From the NCBI GenBank assembly GCA_030407315.1, contig JALQPE010000250.1, forward strand, positions 1-64,000: a stretch of 64,000 nt of DNA, written 5' to 3'. Shown here in pieces: positions 42,961 through 53,616 of the stretch. Below the pieces are notes generated by a model. That model ran no database searches. It was not told where the DNA came from and saw nothing but the letters and a program-made list of their open reading frames with translations. The position numbers and the translations under genes were made by a program. This DNA is from Asparagopsis taxiformis (taxonomy: Eukaryota > Rhodophyta > Florideophyceae > Bonnemaisoniales > Bonnemaisoniaceae). The stretch's first letter is position 1. Each line of letters starts with the position of its first letter.

Positions 42961-44500
42961 ACAACTGTAACCAATTCCAGGAACCTTGGTCAATGACCGA
43001 AGTGAGACAATACTTGAGCAATACTTGACACATGTGCACGACCTGTAACATTCTTTCACACGCGATACGCGACCGTTTCACATGATGGAATGTGTGTTGA
43101 CAATTCAATCGGGCGAAACACCACTTGCGCGCTACGCGACATCGATGGTGAGGCATTGCTTTCATAAAATAGCCTCGAACGGAGTGCATGTATCATGCAG
43201 TGCAAGAACTTGAACTTGATCCAAGGAACCATTAGGCACTGATGGGTCAAACCCTTCCCAAGCTGATACAGCGTACGGGTAAGACAGTATGTGGCACAAA
43301 GCGAGTACCGCGTGCTTCGAACTTGAACGACCTGGGGTGCATAGCTGACCATCATTGAATGATACAAGAACGCGAATCGCGATTGAACGTCACCAAGGTG
43401 TGCAGGTACACACCAATGGTATGTGATGTATCATCTTCATCTTCATCACTGTGCTGCATGGTTGCATCGTGACGTGAGACATTTTTGATGAACTCATCAA
43501 GCCCATCGCTGACCATCATTTGGCAAACCTCTTTGCACATCGGGTACCGGGTAGCAAAGGGGTGTGATAACACATTCCAGTCTCCAGCTTTGGTAAACGG
43601 TACGGTTTTGGCAACTGATCATCCATATCCAGGACCATCTATACATCATTTGCGAGCCGCATACCAGAGATCTTTGATGAGCCGTTGGTCAGGTCATTGT
43701 TGAAGATGCCTGTGATGATCGCGCTTCGCGGACGGCGATTACCAAGGGGCGTTGGTGCACGCCATGTACCGTCGAGGTTTGTCATCAGATCATCACTTTT
43801 CTACATGGAAGTAGGATAGATCACCATCATCATACCTCTTCGCCGATCCGGCCATGGAAATCTTGTTGTGTGAATCACTGGTGGTTCATCACAGCAAAGG
43901 TAGCTCTCTGCAAGAATTGAGGGGAGGGGGCAGCGGTTACCCCTACGACCAAGTGGGTGCAGAGATGCTTTCATTGTCCGAAACGGGGTAACATGGGTGC
44001 CAAGTCCAGTGACAGACGATCACTGCTGCCGGTGATACACGGGTTATACCCGTTCCGGGGATGACGAAGTGAGCACTACCTGTCTTGTACCCCAACCATC
44101 TATGAAGTCCAGTGGAGAGACAAAGTCCAGAGGGCGGATCGCCGTATGCCACTTGAGCTTCCAATGACGCTATCATTGACTTGCCGTCGTGTATGGTTTG
44201 CCTTGTTCCGAGAAGCTGTGCTGTCACAGCTGGTGTGAGTTATTATACATGGGAGCTTCTCCGACATCGACTCCCAGTTCCAATCATGAAAGCGGATGAG
44301 TCATCGGCGTAGTGCATCGGTTATCCCAATCAGGGTCCAGGCGTACCGCCAGTTGGGACTCGCTGATATCTTGCCTCGACTGATACAGTTACTTCCTGAA
44401 AGGTGTTATAGTACATTATGTTGTACAATGTTGTTACAAGTTCAGCACACCATGCATGGTTCATGAAACCATGTGAAGCCAAACAAGATTCTAGGTCGAG
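42961..44500. other. Unassigned spacer
   Basis: Repeated short words such as accatcat and tgatgatc are visible, but no gene, RNA or ordered repeat is supported. It may be a decayed element. Confidence 0.35.
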
Positions 44501-44705
44501 AGACCAATGTAGTGCAATGGCTTGGTCGATTCGACAACGGGCAGCCTTGGCTGTAAGCCGAATCGGCGAGCCACCGCGAGGTGTTCGACCCTCCTGTCTC
44601 GGTAGTCGGGTTCGGGTCGAGTGTGGTAGAGCAAAGGCGAATCGCCTGCCTTAGTGTGGGTTGTAAGGCCACACAGACGATCCGTCTCGAATCCTGTGGT
44701 CACAT
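44501..44705 (+). repeat. GC-rich hairpin cluster with TGTAAG loops
   Basis: Two hairpins: ttggCTGTAAGccgaa (about 44547) and GTGTGG-gttgtaagg-CCACAC (44655-44675). A similar block sits at 46370-46590 (AACGG-gttgtaagt-CCGTT). Loops are conserved while stems change in a paired way. 'gtggtagagc' precedes two of them. These may be tRNA-like SINE modules, but none folds into a full tRNA. Confidence 0.4.
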
Positions 44706-44749
44706 GGTGAGTCATGGTGGTGCACCGAAAGGATGGTGGTTCACCAACC

Positions 44750-47500
44750 CTAATAGGGAAGAAGGGAGGACACCAGGCACAAAAGGGATGAGTGCCCTGT
44801 ATAAGAAGCAAAAAGGGAAGAAGAAGGGGGAGCCCTATAGGATAGGGCGGGCGCTGGTACAGCGATGCATACAGCGATACGCTGGTACAGCGGGAGAGGA
44901 GCAGTTGCTCAAGAGCCGGGCACCAGGCACCCAAAGATACCTGATCGAAGGGCACGCGCACCACTGGTGACGCGTGGTATCAGGGAAAGGGAAGCTGATC
45001 CAGCAGAATAACCAGTCAAAGACTGAATCAGAGAGTGACCAGGGTCGGCGCGGTCCGCGCTATAGCCAAAGACGAAGCAGGCTTCTATGAGACTGCAAAA
45101 CGATAGTTGGGAGCACATCAATAACCAAGTCCGATTGGTCGGGGGGGGGTTTTGCTGAACCAGCACGACGGCCAGGACAGAAAGCTGATACAGCGGGGAA
45201 TGGGTTCCAGAAGCAGGCCAGACACTATAGCCAAAGTCGAAGCAGGCTGTAATGAGACTGCGAAACGCAAGTTGGGAGTGGCTCGCAACCATACCTCCGG
45301 GTGGGCACCAGGCGGCCGAAGACACCTGATTGAGGGGCACGCGCACCACCGGTGACGCGTGGTAGGGGCAATGCTGATACAGCGTCCCGAAATTGAGAAG
45401 CTGAATCAGCGAAAAGGGACACCGGAAGAGTGCCAAGCACCATAGCCAAGGGAGAAGCACACTGAATCAGTAGGCAAAACGCACCCTGGGGGTAGATTGG
45501 ACACCGAGCTTCCGGCTGGCTTTTACAATCAAAGGACATGGAGATTCGCCTCTAGTTAAATGATAAATTACATGTGGCTTGTAGCCCTAAATGTCCTTGT
45601 GGTTGGTGTCCAATAGCTAGGCTAAATACTGATACAGTGGGGTGGTCGAAAAACCCTAAGTGACGGGTGCGCCGGCGGCGCTGGCACACTGTAAATACAG
45701 TGTAAACTGTTAGGTGTAGTGTACAATTCAGTGTATCACTGGTGTCACGTGCCACGTGTTCAGTGATTGCACTGCTGTTAGAATAGATAGTCCAAAATAG
45801 TTGAGAATTAAAAGAATTGGGTAAAGTGCCCAAAATTGGAGGTGAAACACCTAGCTGTAAGCGCTTCGCCAAGTTGCATTGCACTACACCAGCCCATTGC
45901 ATATAGAATCCTGTTCAACTCCACCTTCCAAATCTGAACCTTCGCAAGCATTCGAAGTCGTCAAGCTCATGTAAGTCGAATCTTCCAGCATATATTTTTG
46001 CCTTCCGCTCAAGACGGAGCATGTCATCAGAGTATTCTTCTGCAGCTGCCTTCAACATCATTGCCGAAATCATAGGCGCTTTCATGACACTACATTTTGT
46101 TACGGCCGAAAGGCAGGTCCCCATCTTCGTTCTCGAACGGTAAACGGTACGTTGTCTTTGTGTACGAACTCGGGTCATTTTTTGATAGAACACTTTTCTT
46201 CCCCCTGTTCATCAACTGCTCTTTCGTTCACGACCAGGGTCTTCATTTCCAAACATTTATAGCCAATGTATCCCAACCGCGCATCCATACAACCATGCTA
46301 TCACCCATCTTCATAAGGGTGATTTATAGCACTGATGACACTTCTGCTCATTCATTTTTGTAGTGCAATGCCGGGAGGCGGGGTTCCCTTCGGCACAGCG
46401 TGAGGACAGTCCGAGATCCTTCTAGTCCTGGTAGGTGGTAGAGCGTCGAATCTCCGGTGTTCTCGTAACGGGTTGTAAGTCCGTTCCGGAGACTCTATTA
46501 GAATCTGAGGGATACAGTCACTTGACAAGTTCCAGGAGTATCCGGTTTCGGTTACTGAGGAACTCGAGAGAACGAAAGGGTAGCAGCGAAGTGCGTGTGG
46601 TGCAATGCCAAGTGGCGGGTCGCCTTGCATGATGTACCACTTTTAAACTGTGTAATGGTTTTTCTGAAAACTTTTACTTTCCAAACCTTTCCGATATTTA
46701 TGCTAATTACAGTGACACACTGGACTCGATACACGTGGAACCAGTGGCACACTGTGATACACACTAACCCTGTTGCACAAGACACTGACTCTGCGTGTAC
46801 CACGCCTGCCACGCCATTCATTTAGGGTTTTTCCGACCGCCCTGCTGTACCAGTATTTAGCCTATCCACTGACAACCGTAGAAGTTCACTTAGGGCTAGC
46901 CACCGTGCTGTAACATAGTATTTATTTCACGGCGGATCGCCCAGTTCTTCGATTGTAAAGTCACCGGAAGTTCGGTTGTCATTTTGCTCCCAAGGTGCGT
47001 TTCGCCGTCTGAGTCAGCCTGCTTCTCCCTTGGCTATAGTACTTGGCACCCTTCCGGTACCCGTTCGTCGCTGATCCAGCGTTTGCCCTTGGCACTCCAC
47101 CCGCTGTATCAGCATTATCCCTTACCACGCGCAGCCTGTGGCGCGCGTGCCCCTCTATCAGGAGTCTTCGGCCTCTTGGTGTACCACCGTACCTGATCGT
47201 GTCGCTTCGCTCCCATCCTGCGGATCGCAGTAACTGTTTGCCTACTCCGCCTGTGGCTATAGTGCGTTGCACAAGTCAGGCCTTACTCTTGCCGCTGTAC
47301 CAGCTTCTCCTCTACCCTTTCAGGGTCTCTCCCCTGCACGTGCCACCAGTGGTGCACGTGCCCACTCACCCCTTTCCCACTACCAGGTACCCTCGCCTGC
47401 TCGGTGGACCACCATTCACGCTGTATCAGCTCCCCTTCATTTCCTTCTCGACCGTTGGTCATTCCCCTCACACCACTGCGTACAGAATAATTATTCCGTG
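44750..47500. mobile_element. Large imperfect inverted-repeat (foldback-like) structure
   Basis: The left arm (about 44750-45895) and the right arm (about 46590-47500) are reverse complements in the same block order. Blocks, read inward: CACGCGCACCAC-type palindromes with 'gctgatacagcg' spacers (two per arm); 'ctatagccaagggagaagca'; 'aaacgcacc'; 'ggctaaatactg(a/g)tacag'; 'ggtcg(g)aaaaaccctaa'; and 'cattgcac(c/t)aca'. Identity is patchy, with indels. The ~700-bp centre includes another GC-rich hairpin block. No transposase is visible, so it would be non-autonomous. Confidence 0.6.
45915..46193 (-). CDS. Hypothetical 92-aa ORF in the centre of the inverted repeat
   Basis: It lies in the non-repeated centre between the arms. 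The sequence is basic at the N-terminus. Its C-terminus (YAGRFDLHELDDFECLRRFRFGR) faintly recalls the region before the DDE domain in Harbinger-type transposases. That is a guess from a short stretch. It may be a captured fragment or chance. Unidentified. Confidence 0.2.
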   Translation of the reverse strand: MFYQKMTRVRTQRQRTVYRSRTKMGTCLSAVTKCSVMKAPMISAMMLKAAAEEYSDDMLRLERKAKIYAGRFDLHELDDFECLRRFRFGRWS

Positions 47501-48918
47501 ACAACGAAATCAAGAAAATAGTGATGGATGTGTAGCAAGAAAATCATCGGGGTGACGTATTGCTCGAAATACATCGGAAAATTTGGTATGAGGTTTCTCC
47601 ATTGCTACAAAAGTTAGTAAGGCATTACAATAGTACTTGACCAATCTTTTTCTAGGCTGCAAAAATTCATTAAAGTATTGGAGTATTACGAATGCATCGA
47701 TGTATCCCCGGTGAAATTTTCCCCGCACACCTTTCAGATTGTAACCATCATTACTCCAAAAGTAAATGAAGTACTCAGTAACCTTTGATTATGATGACCA
47801 TTAATGTAACGTTGTCTGGGATTGTGCAAAAAATACTAAACCGAATGTTTTGTACTTGGAAGCAATAATTGACTTTTCGTTCTTGAAGAGGGGGAATGTA
47901 AAACTGCTTGAACTATGCTCCCAAGAAGTATTAATCTAAAAAAATGTTCGTCAGCAATGATAGACAGAAAACCATTCGATAATGTTTTTTTATTAGGAAT
48001 GTAGATTTATTCGTTGAAATAAGTAGGGGATGCATCCTGATGCTTTCAAATAACTGAAGAAAGAAGTTCAGAATAGAACAAATGTGAAATATAATGTTTG
48101 ACGGCATAGCTGCAATGTGTCACTGTATTATTTTCACTGCAAAAGAATGATTTTCTGCATTCATTTGACACTTTTCGATTCCAGATATATAGATTCTTCC
48201 CATTAGACTAGTGTTTCTCATAGTGCTCATGGAAACATTTCCTAAATTATGTCTTGCTTTTTCTCTCCTCATTTATCGTAAAAACGGTAAGAGAACTTTT
48301 TTCTATGATTCCATTATCAATATGTTCCAGCATTATTCTGCTTGCATCCAACACCCAGAACTCGATGTGGTCATTGATAGATATATAAGAGAACGCAGTA
48401 TTATAGCAATGTGTACCAGAAGTGTTCCCCGACAGCTACGAGGGATAGGAGTTCTGTAGTCCTTCGGGCTGAGGTTCTGCCGGAGCGTGTAAGAATAGCC
48501 CTGCCGGTAGCGGTCCGGACTAAGCTACGGAGTCTTGAGATAGAGTTGGATGGTGGGAGTAGGACGAAAGCGATGACCTAACCGTAGAAACGTTCCTCCT
48601 GAGGGATGAGGAACTGCGGACATATTTCCCTTCTGGGGGCGACCACGAACGTTTGCCTCAGACATGCCGACTGCTACGCATCAGTGCGTAGGAAATTTGA
48701 GACCAGACAGTTTCTATCGCTCGGATGCTGGGCGCCGACGGACATTCTGATTTCAAAATGCGTGCGCTGAGCCACCGAAACTGCTGGATAACACATGTTG
48801 GGTGCAGACTGTGCCGCTACGGTCTTCAATCTGTCAACTGCTTGTTCGTACTTCAGCTAACGCTGTGAAGGTAAAATACCTTCCGCGTCCCTTGGAATCC
48901 TATTGCTTGAAATCTGTT
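47501..48918. other. AT-rich spacer and a GC-rich block
   Basis: 47.52-48.42 kb is AT-rich with no convincing gene. A 72-aa minus frame at 47510-47728 is unrecognised. 48420-48790 is GC-richer, with probable secondary structure (for example cctcctgagggatgagg). It contains GAAACGTTCC but no complete hammerhead. No function assigned. Confidence 0.4.
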
Positions 48919-51900
48919 CTACCCCATTCTTGGCGGATAGCCATTACACCGCAGAATTACGTGATAGTATCCACCATTATAGATTAACCTGCAGTGTTCG
49001 ATCTTTTTCTCTTTCAGGAGAACTGTGCAATTTCCGTCTTGTTTGCATGCATGAACTGCTCCGGTTCTCCTCACCACTTTCGAAAGTTCAACTAGTTGTA
49101 CCCGTCCGTATTCCTTCACACTATAGAGACCAGTGTTACCATCCATGTACATTCTCCTTGACACCACCCATAAGCGTGTATTATTTACACCGATAATTCC
49201 ACATACCAGAAACACGCCAGCTTTCCCACTGAATCCCTTGGAAGAAACCAATGGTTCGTTGTCGACAAAGTCCTGATGGAGTTTATGATCCTCGCAAACT
49301 ACTTGTATCACACTTCCAGCCCGCAGAATATTATGAGCATAGGATTTCCTTCTCATTCCACTTCTTTTCTGTTGTATAAATCTTGCGCGATCATATACGA
49401 TTATTTCCTCGGAGACCAACAGCTCTTCAGTATTTTCCCCTGGAATGATAGCATCGGACAGCATTGCTTTTCCCAACTCCACCTCTTTACTAAAAGCCAT
49501 GGAGATACGACCAGCTCCTTCCCATCTTCGATCATTTTCTGTCCATGACGCATTAACGCCTTTTCTTCCTGCCAAAAATTTCGAAACAGGATTCTGCAAA
49601 GCTTCCTTAATCCTTCTATCTGTCTCCAATGCGAACTTTTCCCAGAGCCTATCTGATTCATCAAGACGCAGAGCCTCGTGCCCCAGAAATAAACTTCGCA
49701 TACTCCTCAACGTAGCGTCTTGTTTTTCGGAGCTGACAGGGATTTCATTCCGACGGTCTCTTTCGCTTCTTTCAATCAGAGTCGCAATCCTGATTTGCCA
49801 ATCCTGGCACAGTACATGTTCAATTGCTGTCACATAAGACCCGTGATTATTATCTCGAGAGAGACAGCGCTTAAGTGGTTGATGGACGCTCTCTAGGACC
49901 ATCTCTGATACAATAGAAACATGACCAAAAATGGGTATCGTATGCACAAAAAGTTCTAGCATTCGATGAAGATTTGGTTTGTCAAGAATCTTACCTGCTT
50001 CAGGATATTGAGTGCAGTACGAATGGACTGAACTAACATACCTAGTTGCCATTTTATGAAGTTTCTCGTTTCGAAGGGCTAGACCGCCATCTGAACAGTA
50101 CGGAGCCGCCAATTGTCCGTCAATTTCCGTCTTGGGCCACCAGTATGTCTCAGAGACCAGGTTGGACAGTTCCTGGAGAAGTTGAACGCAGAATATGTCA
50201 ACAAGTTCTGATTGCTGAAGGAAAACTCGTGAAGAAACAAGGAGAACACTAAAAACACCAGTAATTGTCATGCTGTTCAAACTCTTTCTCTGTATGTTAT
50301 ACACGCTTACCTGACGTTGCAGCCCGTTCGACCGTAACGCTCCGCATATAGTTATGTCAACGGACATTCGAACCTCATCGGTAGTAAGGCGAGAGAAGCA
50401 TAGGTCAAGTAAATTGCGAGCAAGACCCATGAATAGGTGATCTGGAGCCACTGCTGAGTTTCTGTAAGGATCGAAAATCCCTGAAACAACAGGAACATTT
50501 TGATTTGTCAGAGGAATCAGATGCCTCTTTTTCGACAGTTCATTGTGGAGCATGAAGTAGGGTGACTCCTCAAGATAATCTACTCCTCCAGGTTTCATTC
50601 CTAGCAACTGCGCATCTCGAACCATAAAATTATTCTTCCTTACCGCTATGGTTCTTTGTGCACATCGAAATTGGGAAGGTCTCATCGAGTGCAAATCAGT
50701 TGAATACCCAAGAGCACTCCCAATGTCGTTTCGGCGTCTTGGAAATATGCAGTGAGTGCATGGAACGTTTGAAATATGTCCCATGACATCCACAGCGCTT
50801 GCTGCTGCAGGGTAATCAGCAACGCATGCAGTTACATCTATGAATGCTACCAAGTCGTCACCGTATGGACTCACACATTCAACTCCATTCACAGTACCCT
50901 CAACGAGGTCCTCGACAATATATTTCAATACTTTTGTTGAATTAACTCCTGGTGGTGTTACTGAAATAACACGTGTTGAGAATGGGGTGTTCCGGGCTGC
51001 GGAAGATAGACCCAACGGAACCATATAAACGCCACCGGCAGATCCTTGCGAATACAAAGACGAGGATGGGTTACAGTCATCATGGTAAAGCATCATTCGA
51101 TATATTACGAAATTCTTTCCGTTTTCCAGACTCCCAGATACTGAATGCAATTTTGAGCAATGATCGATCTCGCGCTGAGGTGCAAGCTCATTTTCGATTT
51201 CATTTCGTAAAGAACTAGTCTGTACTTTTTTCGCAAACCCCACCACGGTACATTCGTAGAGCAGGTTACAACTTGATATTTTTCCGAATCCTTCACCATC
51301 TGGATCTTGATCATTGGGTGTATCTCTCGAATTACTTTTAACTTCCATCCAGATTAGTCGTTCCATATCATCCCTGTTACGACCCTTCCAGAATCGTGCA
51401 ACAAAGTAACAAGAAGGATCTTGTTTTCCATCCCTGGGCGCATGGGACTCAGCGAAAGGATATATTGAAGCACAGAGATCGCCTGGTAAAACGGAAGGAT
51501 ATTTTGTATTCAATTGTTCGAGAAGTTCGGTGTTGTTCCCATCGTTCGTTCCACTAGTACAAGATTGCATATTGGAGATTTTTCCACTAGAGTATAACGC
51601 ACCCCTTCTCTTGTTTAAGCCCACTCTTCGTAGCTTCCGAGTCGGATAGTTATGTTCTTTAGGCTGTTCAGATGAGAAACGTTGGGCGATTTCTTCGAAC
51701 TGGATCCGCACTTCAGCGTCCAAGCTCTCGTTTGAATTCTTCTCTGAACTGGAAGAAATGTCGCATGTTCCGACCATCCAGACTGTTCCTATTTTCCCTG
51801 TTAACATCGTGACATTCTCTGCTGTAGATGGCTCCGAACATCGCCATCCATACCTCTCAAGTGAAAAACCTTCAATTGTCGGTGGTAAACTTCTGCACGG

Positions 51901-52695
51901 AAAAGAAATAATGTCTCCTGGACAAGCTCTTTCAAGTCCTGAGGTACCCAGTACATAAAATTGCCTGGAAGGAAGAGCAAAATTCTCCCTCATAGTTACT
52001 GCAGGCGATTTCTCAATCGAAGGCCCTTCCGTATCGGAATGCTTCTTGCATATTTCTTCGAAGAACGTTAGAGTAGCGATATCCTTCCTCACCCACTCGG
52101 AAGGCAGTACAATTCTTACGGATTGTTTCCTCTGGTTCGGTGACGACAGAGCCTGGGGATCTCCGGAGTTCGATGTTCCAGTGACTGCTGATGATAATTC
52201 TGCACCAGTGCTCTGTTCAGAGGCCTCTACCTCCTGAAAGTTCGAAGTCGGGTGAAACTTGACCACATGAGACTTCGGAAAGCATACATCAAGAAGGCAA
52301 TTCCATATCGAACCATGTATTGTTGAGTAAGATGGAAATGAATGAGAATCGTCTAGAGACCTTGCCAGTGAAATAAAAAGTTCATACTGTTTGACAGTGA
52401 AACGATCTATGCCTGAAACAGACAAGATTGAAAGCATTTTTGGCCAAGACAATAGCGTTCTCAACTGTTTTTCCATTTCTTCAAGCATTTGAATCGTCCT
52501 TCCATCAGCATATTCTCCATTTATGCCTTTCTGAGTAGATTGATTTTCAGAGTTCCAGACATTTGACTGTTCATCGCTTTCATCCCCTTCTGAACACAGT
52601 AGTTCTCCATCTGATGAGTATGTTTCGTTCCATCTCGGTGAAGATTCATGGATAGCGTTGGTGTTTTGTAACGTGTTGTGTGTGAGGAACGGCAA
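48919..52695 (-). CDS. Putative DDE-type transposase, CACTA/TNP2-like (~1190-1258 aa)
   Basis: A long open frame on the minus strand. The mid-region has MLYHDDCNPSSS, then a VISVTPPGVNS segment and FIDVTACVADYPAAA followed by GHISNVPCTHC. A late acidic motif ESVHQPLKRCLSRDN follows. The order D...D-PA...CxxC...E recalls TNP2-type transposases of CACTA elements (family knowledge); the assignment is tentative. The first in-frame ATG is 52488. The frame is open to about 52695 with plausible acidic coding sequence. Another minus frame (ATG 52976 to about 52700) could be its 5' part, joined by a frameshift or small intron. It is transcribed divergently from the ParB/dioxygenase-like gene at 53617. 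The C-terminal ~130 residues have no recognised motif. Confidence 0.5.
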   Translation of the reverse strand: MPFLTHNTLQNTNAIHESSPRWNETYSSDGELLCSEGDESDEQSNVWNSENQSTQKGINGEYADGRTIQMLEEMEKQLRTLLSWPKMLSILSVSGIDRFTVKQYELFISLARSLDDSHSFPSYSTIHGSIWNCLLDVCFPKSHVVKFHPTSNFQEVEASEQSTGAELSSAVTGTSNSGDPQALSSPNQRKQSVRIVLPSEWVRKDIATLTFFEEICKKHSDTEGPSIEKSPAVTMRENFALPSRQFYVLGTSGLERACPGDIISFPCRSLPPTIEGFSLERYGWRCSEPSTAENVTMLTGKIGTVWMVGTCDISSSSEKNSNESLDAEVRIQFEEIAQRFSSEQPKEHNYPTRKLRRVGLNKRRGALYSSGKISNMQSCTSGTNDGNNTELLEQLNTKYPSVLPGDLCASIYPFAESHAPRDGKQDPSCYFVARFWKGRNRDDMERLIWMEVKSNSRDTPNDQDPDGEGFGKISSCNLLYECTVVGFAKKVQTSSLRNEIENELAPQREIDHCSKLHSVSGSLENGKNFVIYRMMLYHDDCNPSSSLYSQGSAGGVYMVPLGLSSAARNTPFSTRVISVTPPGVNSTKVLKYIVEDLVEGTVNGVECVSPYGDDLVAFIDVTACVADYPAAASAVDVMGHISNVPCTHCIFPRRRNDIGSALGYSTDLHSMRPSQFRCAQRTIAVRKNNFMVRDAQLLGMKPGGVDYLEESPYFMLHNELSKKRHLIPLTNQNVPVVSGIFDPYRNSAVAPDHLFMGLARNLLDLCFSRLTTDEVRMSVDITICGALRSNGLQRQVSVYNIQRKSLNSMTITGVFSVLLVSSRVFLQQSELVDIFCVQLLQELSNLVSETYWWPKTEIDGQLAAPYCSDGGLALRNEKLHKMATRYVSSVHSYCTQYPEAGKILDKPNLHRMLELFVHTIPIFGHVSIVSEMVLESVHQPLKRCLSRDNNHGSYVTAIEHVLCQDWQIRIATLIERSERDRRNEIPVSSEKQDATLRSMRSLFLGHEALRLDESDRLWEKFALETDRRIKEALQNPVSKFLAGRKGVNASWTENDRRWEGAGRISMAFSKEVELGKAMLSDAIIPGENTEELLVSEEIIVYDRARFIQQKRSGMRRKSYAHNILRAGSVIQVVCEDHKLHQDFVDNEPLVSSKGFSGKAGVFLVCGIIGVNNTRLWVVSRRMYMDGNTGLYSVKEYGRVQLVELSKVVRRTGAVHACKQDGNCTVLLKEKKIEHCRLIYNGGYYHVILRCNGYPPRMG

Positions 52696-52976
52696 TTCAA
52701 CGGGCTGTTCCTTTCGGTATCGAAGATAATCTCACAGGGATTTGAATCTTGGATATATTGCCGCGCTGAGAAATTTTCTTTTCCTCGGGGAGATGTTTCG
52801 CCGCGAGGCAGAGGCATGGAATTCAGAGCAATAGACTGGGAGCGTCTGCGATCATTGGGTTCGAGGCCTCGAAAAAGACTAGAATATTGTTGTTTACCTC
52901 CTGCAAGATCTTCCCATCCAGATCGAAGCGACCTTCTCCGACGTTCACGAAAGAGTTGAGGTTTGTGGCGCCCCAT

Positions 52977-53616
52977 CAAAGATGGGTGTGGCTGCGAACT
53001 TTGCAATTTCTCACAGTCTGAGACTCTTTTGGAAATGTGGGTATTCTAAATGTGTCTTGAAGAGCTTGTCCTCTTAGGATTGTGTAAAGTTTCTGCTGGC
53101 GTTGGGAGCCGGTCCGTCGTAAGGATCGTTACATGTTATTGGCAGATCACCAGTCATTTCTCTGTATAGAACTTCTATTTCAATTATTCTGTGCCACTTT
53201 TAGCCCTCGTCATATGGCTCTCCGGAGATGAATTCTGTCCTGTAGGCCATATTCTGTACATCCGGATATCTGCAGCCACGGACTCGAAACAATATCCGAA
53301 AACATACCCCTCATAAGCACAATGGATTCAAAAAGTAGAATTTCATTTAAAAAAATTAGCTACCTTGCCAATTTTAGAAGCAGGGTTGCAATTTAATGCA
53401 AAAAATTGATATATGTATATCTTCTCTTGCTCCTTCGTGAGCTTCTAGTCTGCCTACTGTAATTTCTCTCAATACCAAGCTTCACTCAAAATATGAACAG
53501 TAAACTTTTTAGACGTGCAGCTTTTCAATGCCATGAGATAAATATTGTGCAAGCTCCACTGGCTTTGCACCATACGGCCTTAGAGAAGTGTACTCTCCCT
53601 TACGACCTATTTCAAC
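52977..53616. promoter_or_regulatory. Divergent intergenic region
   Basis: About 640 bp between two divergent genes, and so the likely location of both promoters. AT-rich in its right half. A small inverted repeat cggatat...atatccg lies at about 53261-53297. No specific promoter motif is claimed. Confidence 0.3.

Noticed and set aside
44610..44700. A functional tRNA gene (gtggtagagc plus ctcgaatcc)
   Set aside because: The acceptor and T stems do not close, and spacing is wrong without assuming an intron and mismatches.
48592..48625. A third hammerhead type (GAAACGTTCCTCC)
   Set aside because: The CTGANGA box is absent (only CGATGA) and stem I does not pair. At best it is a decayed remnant.
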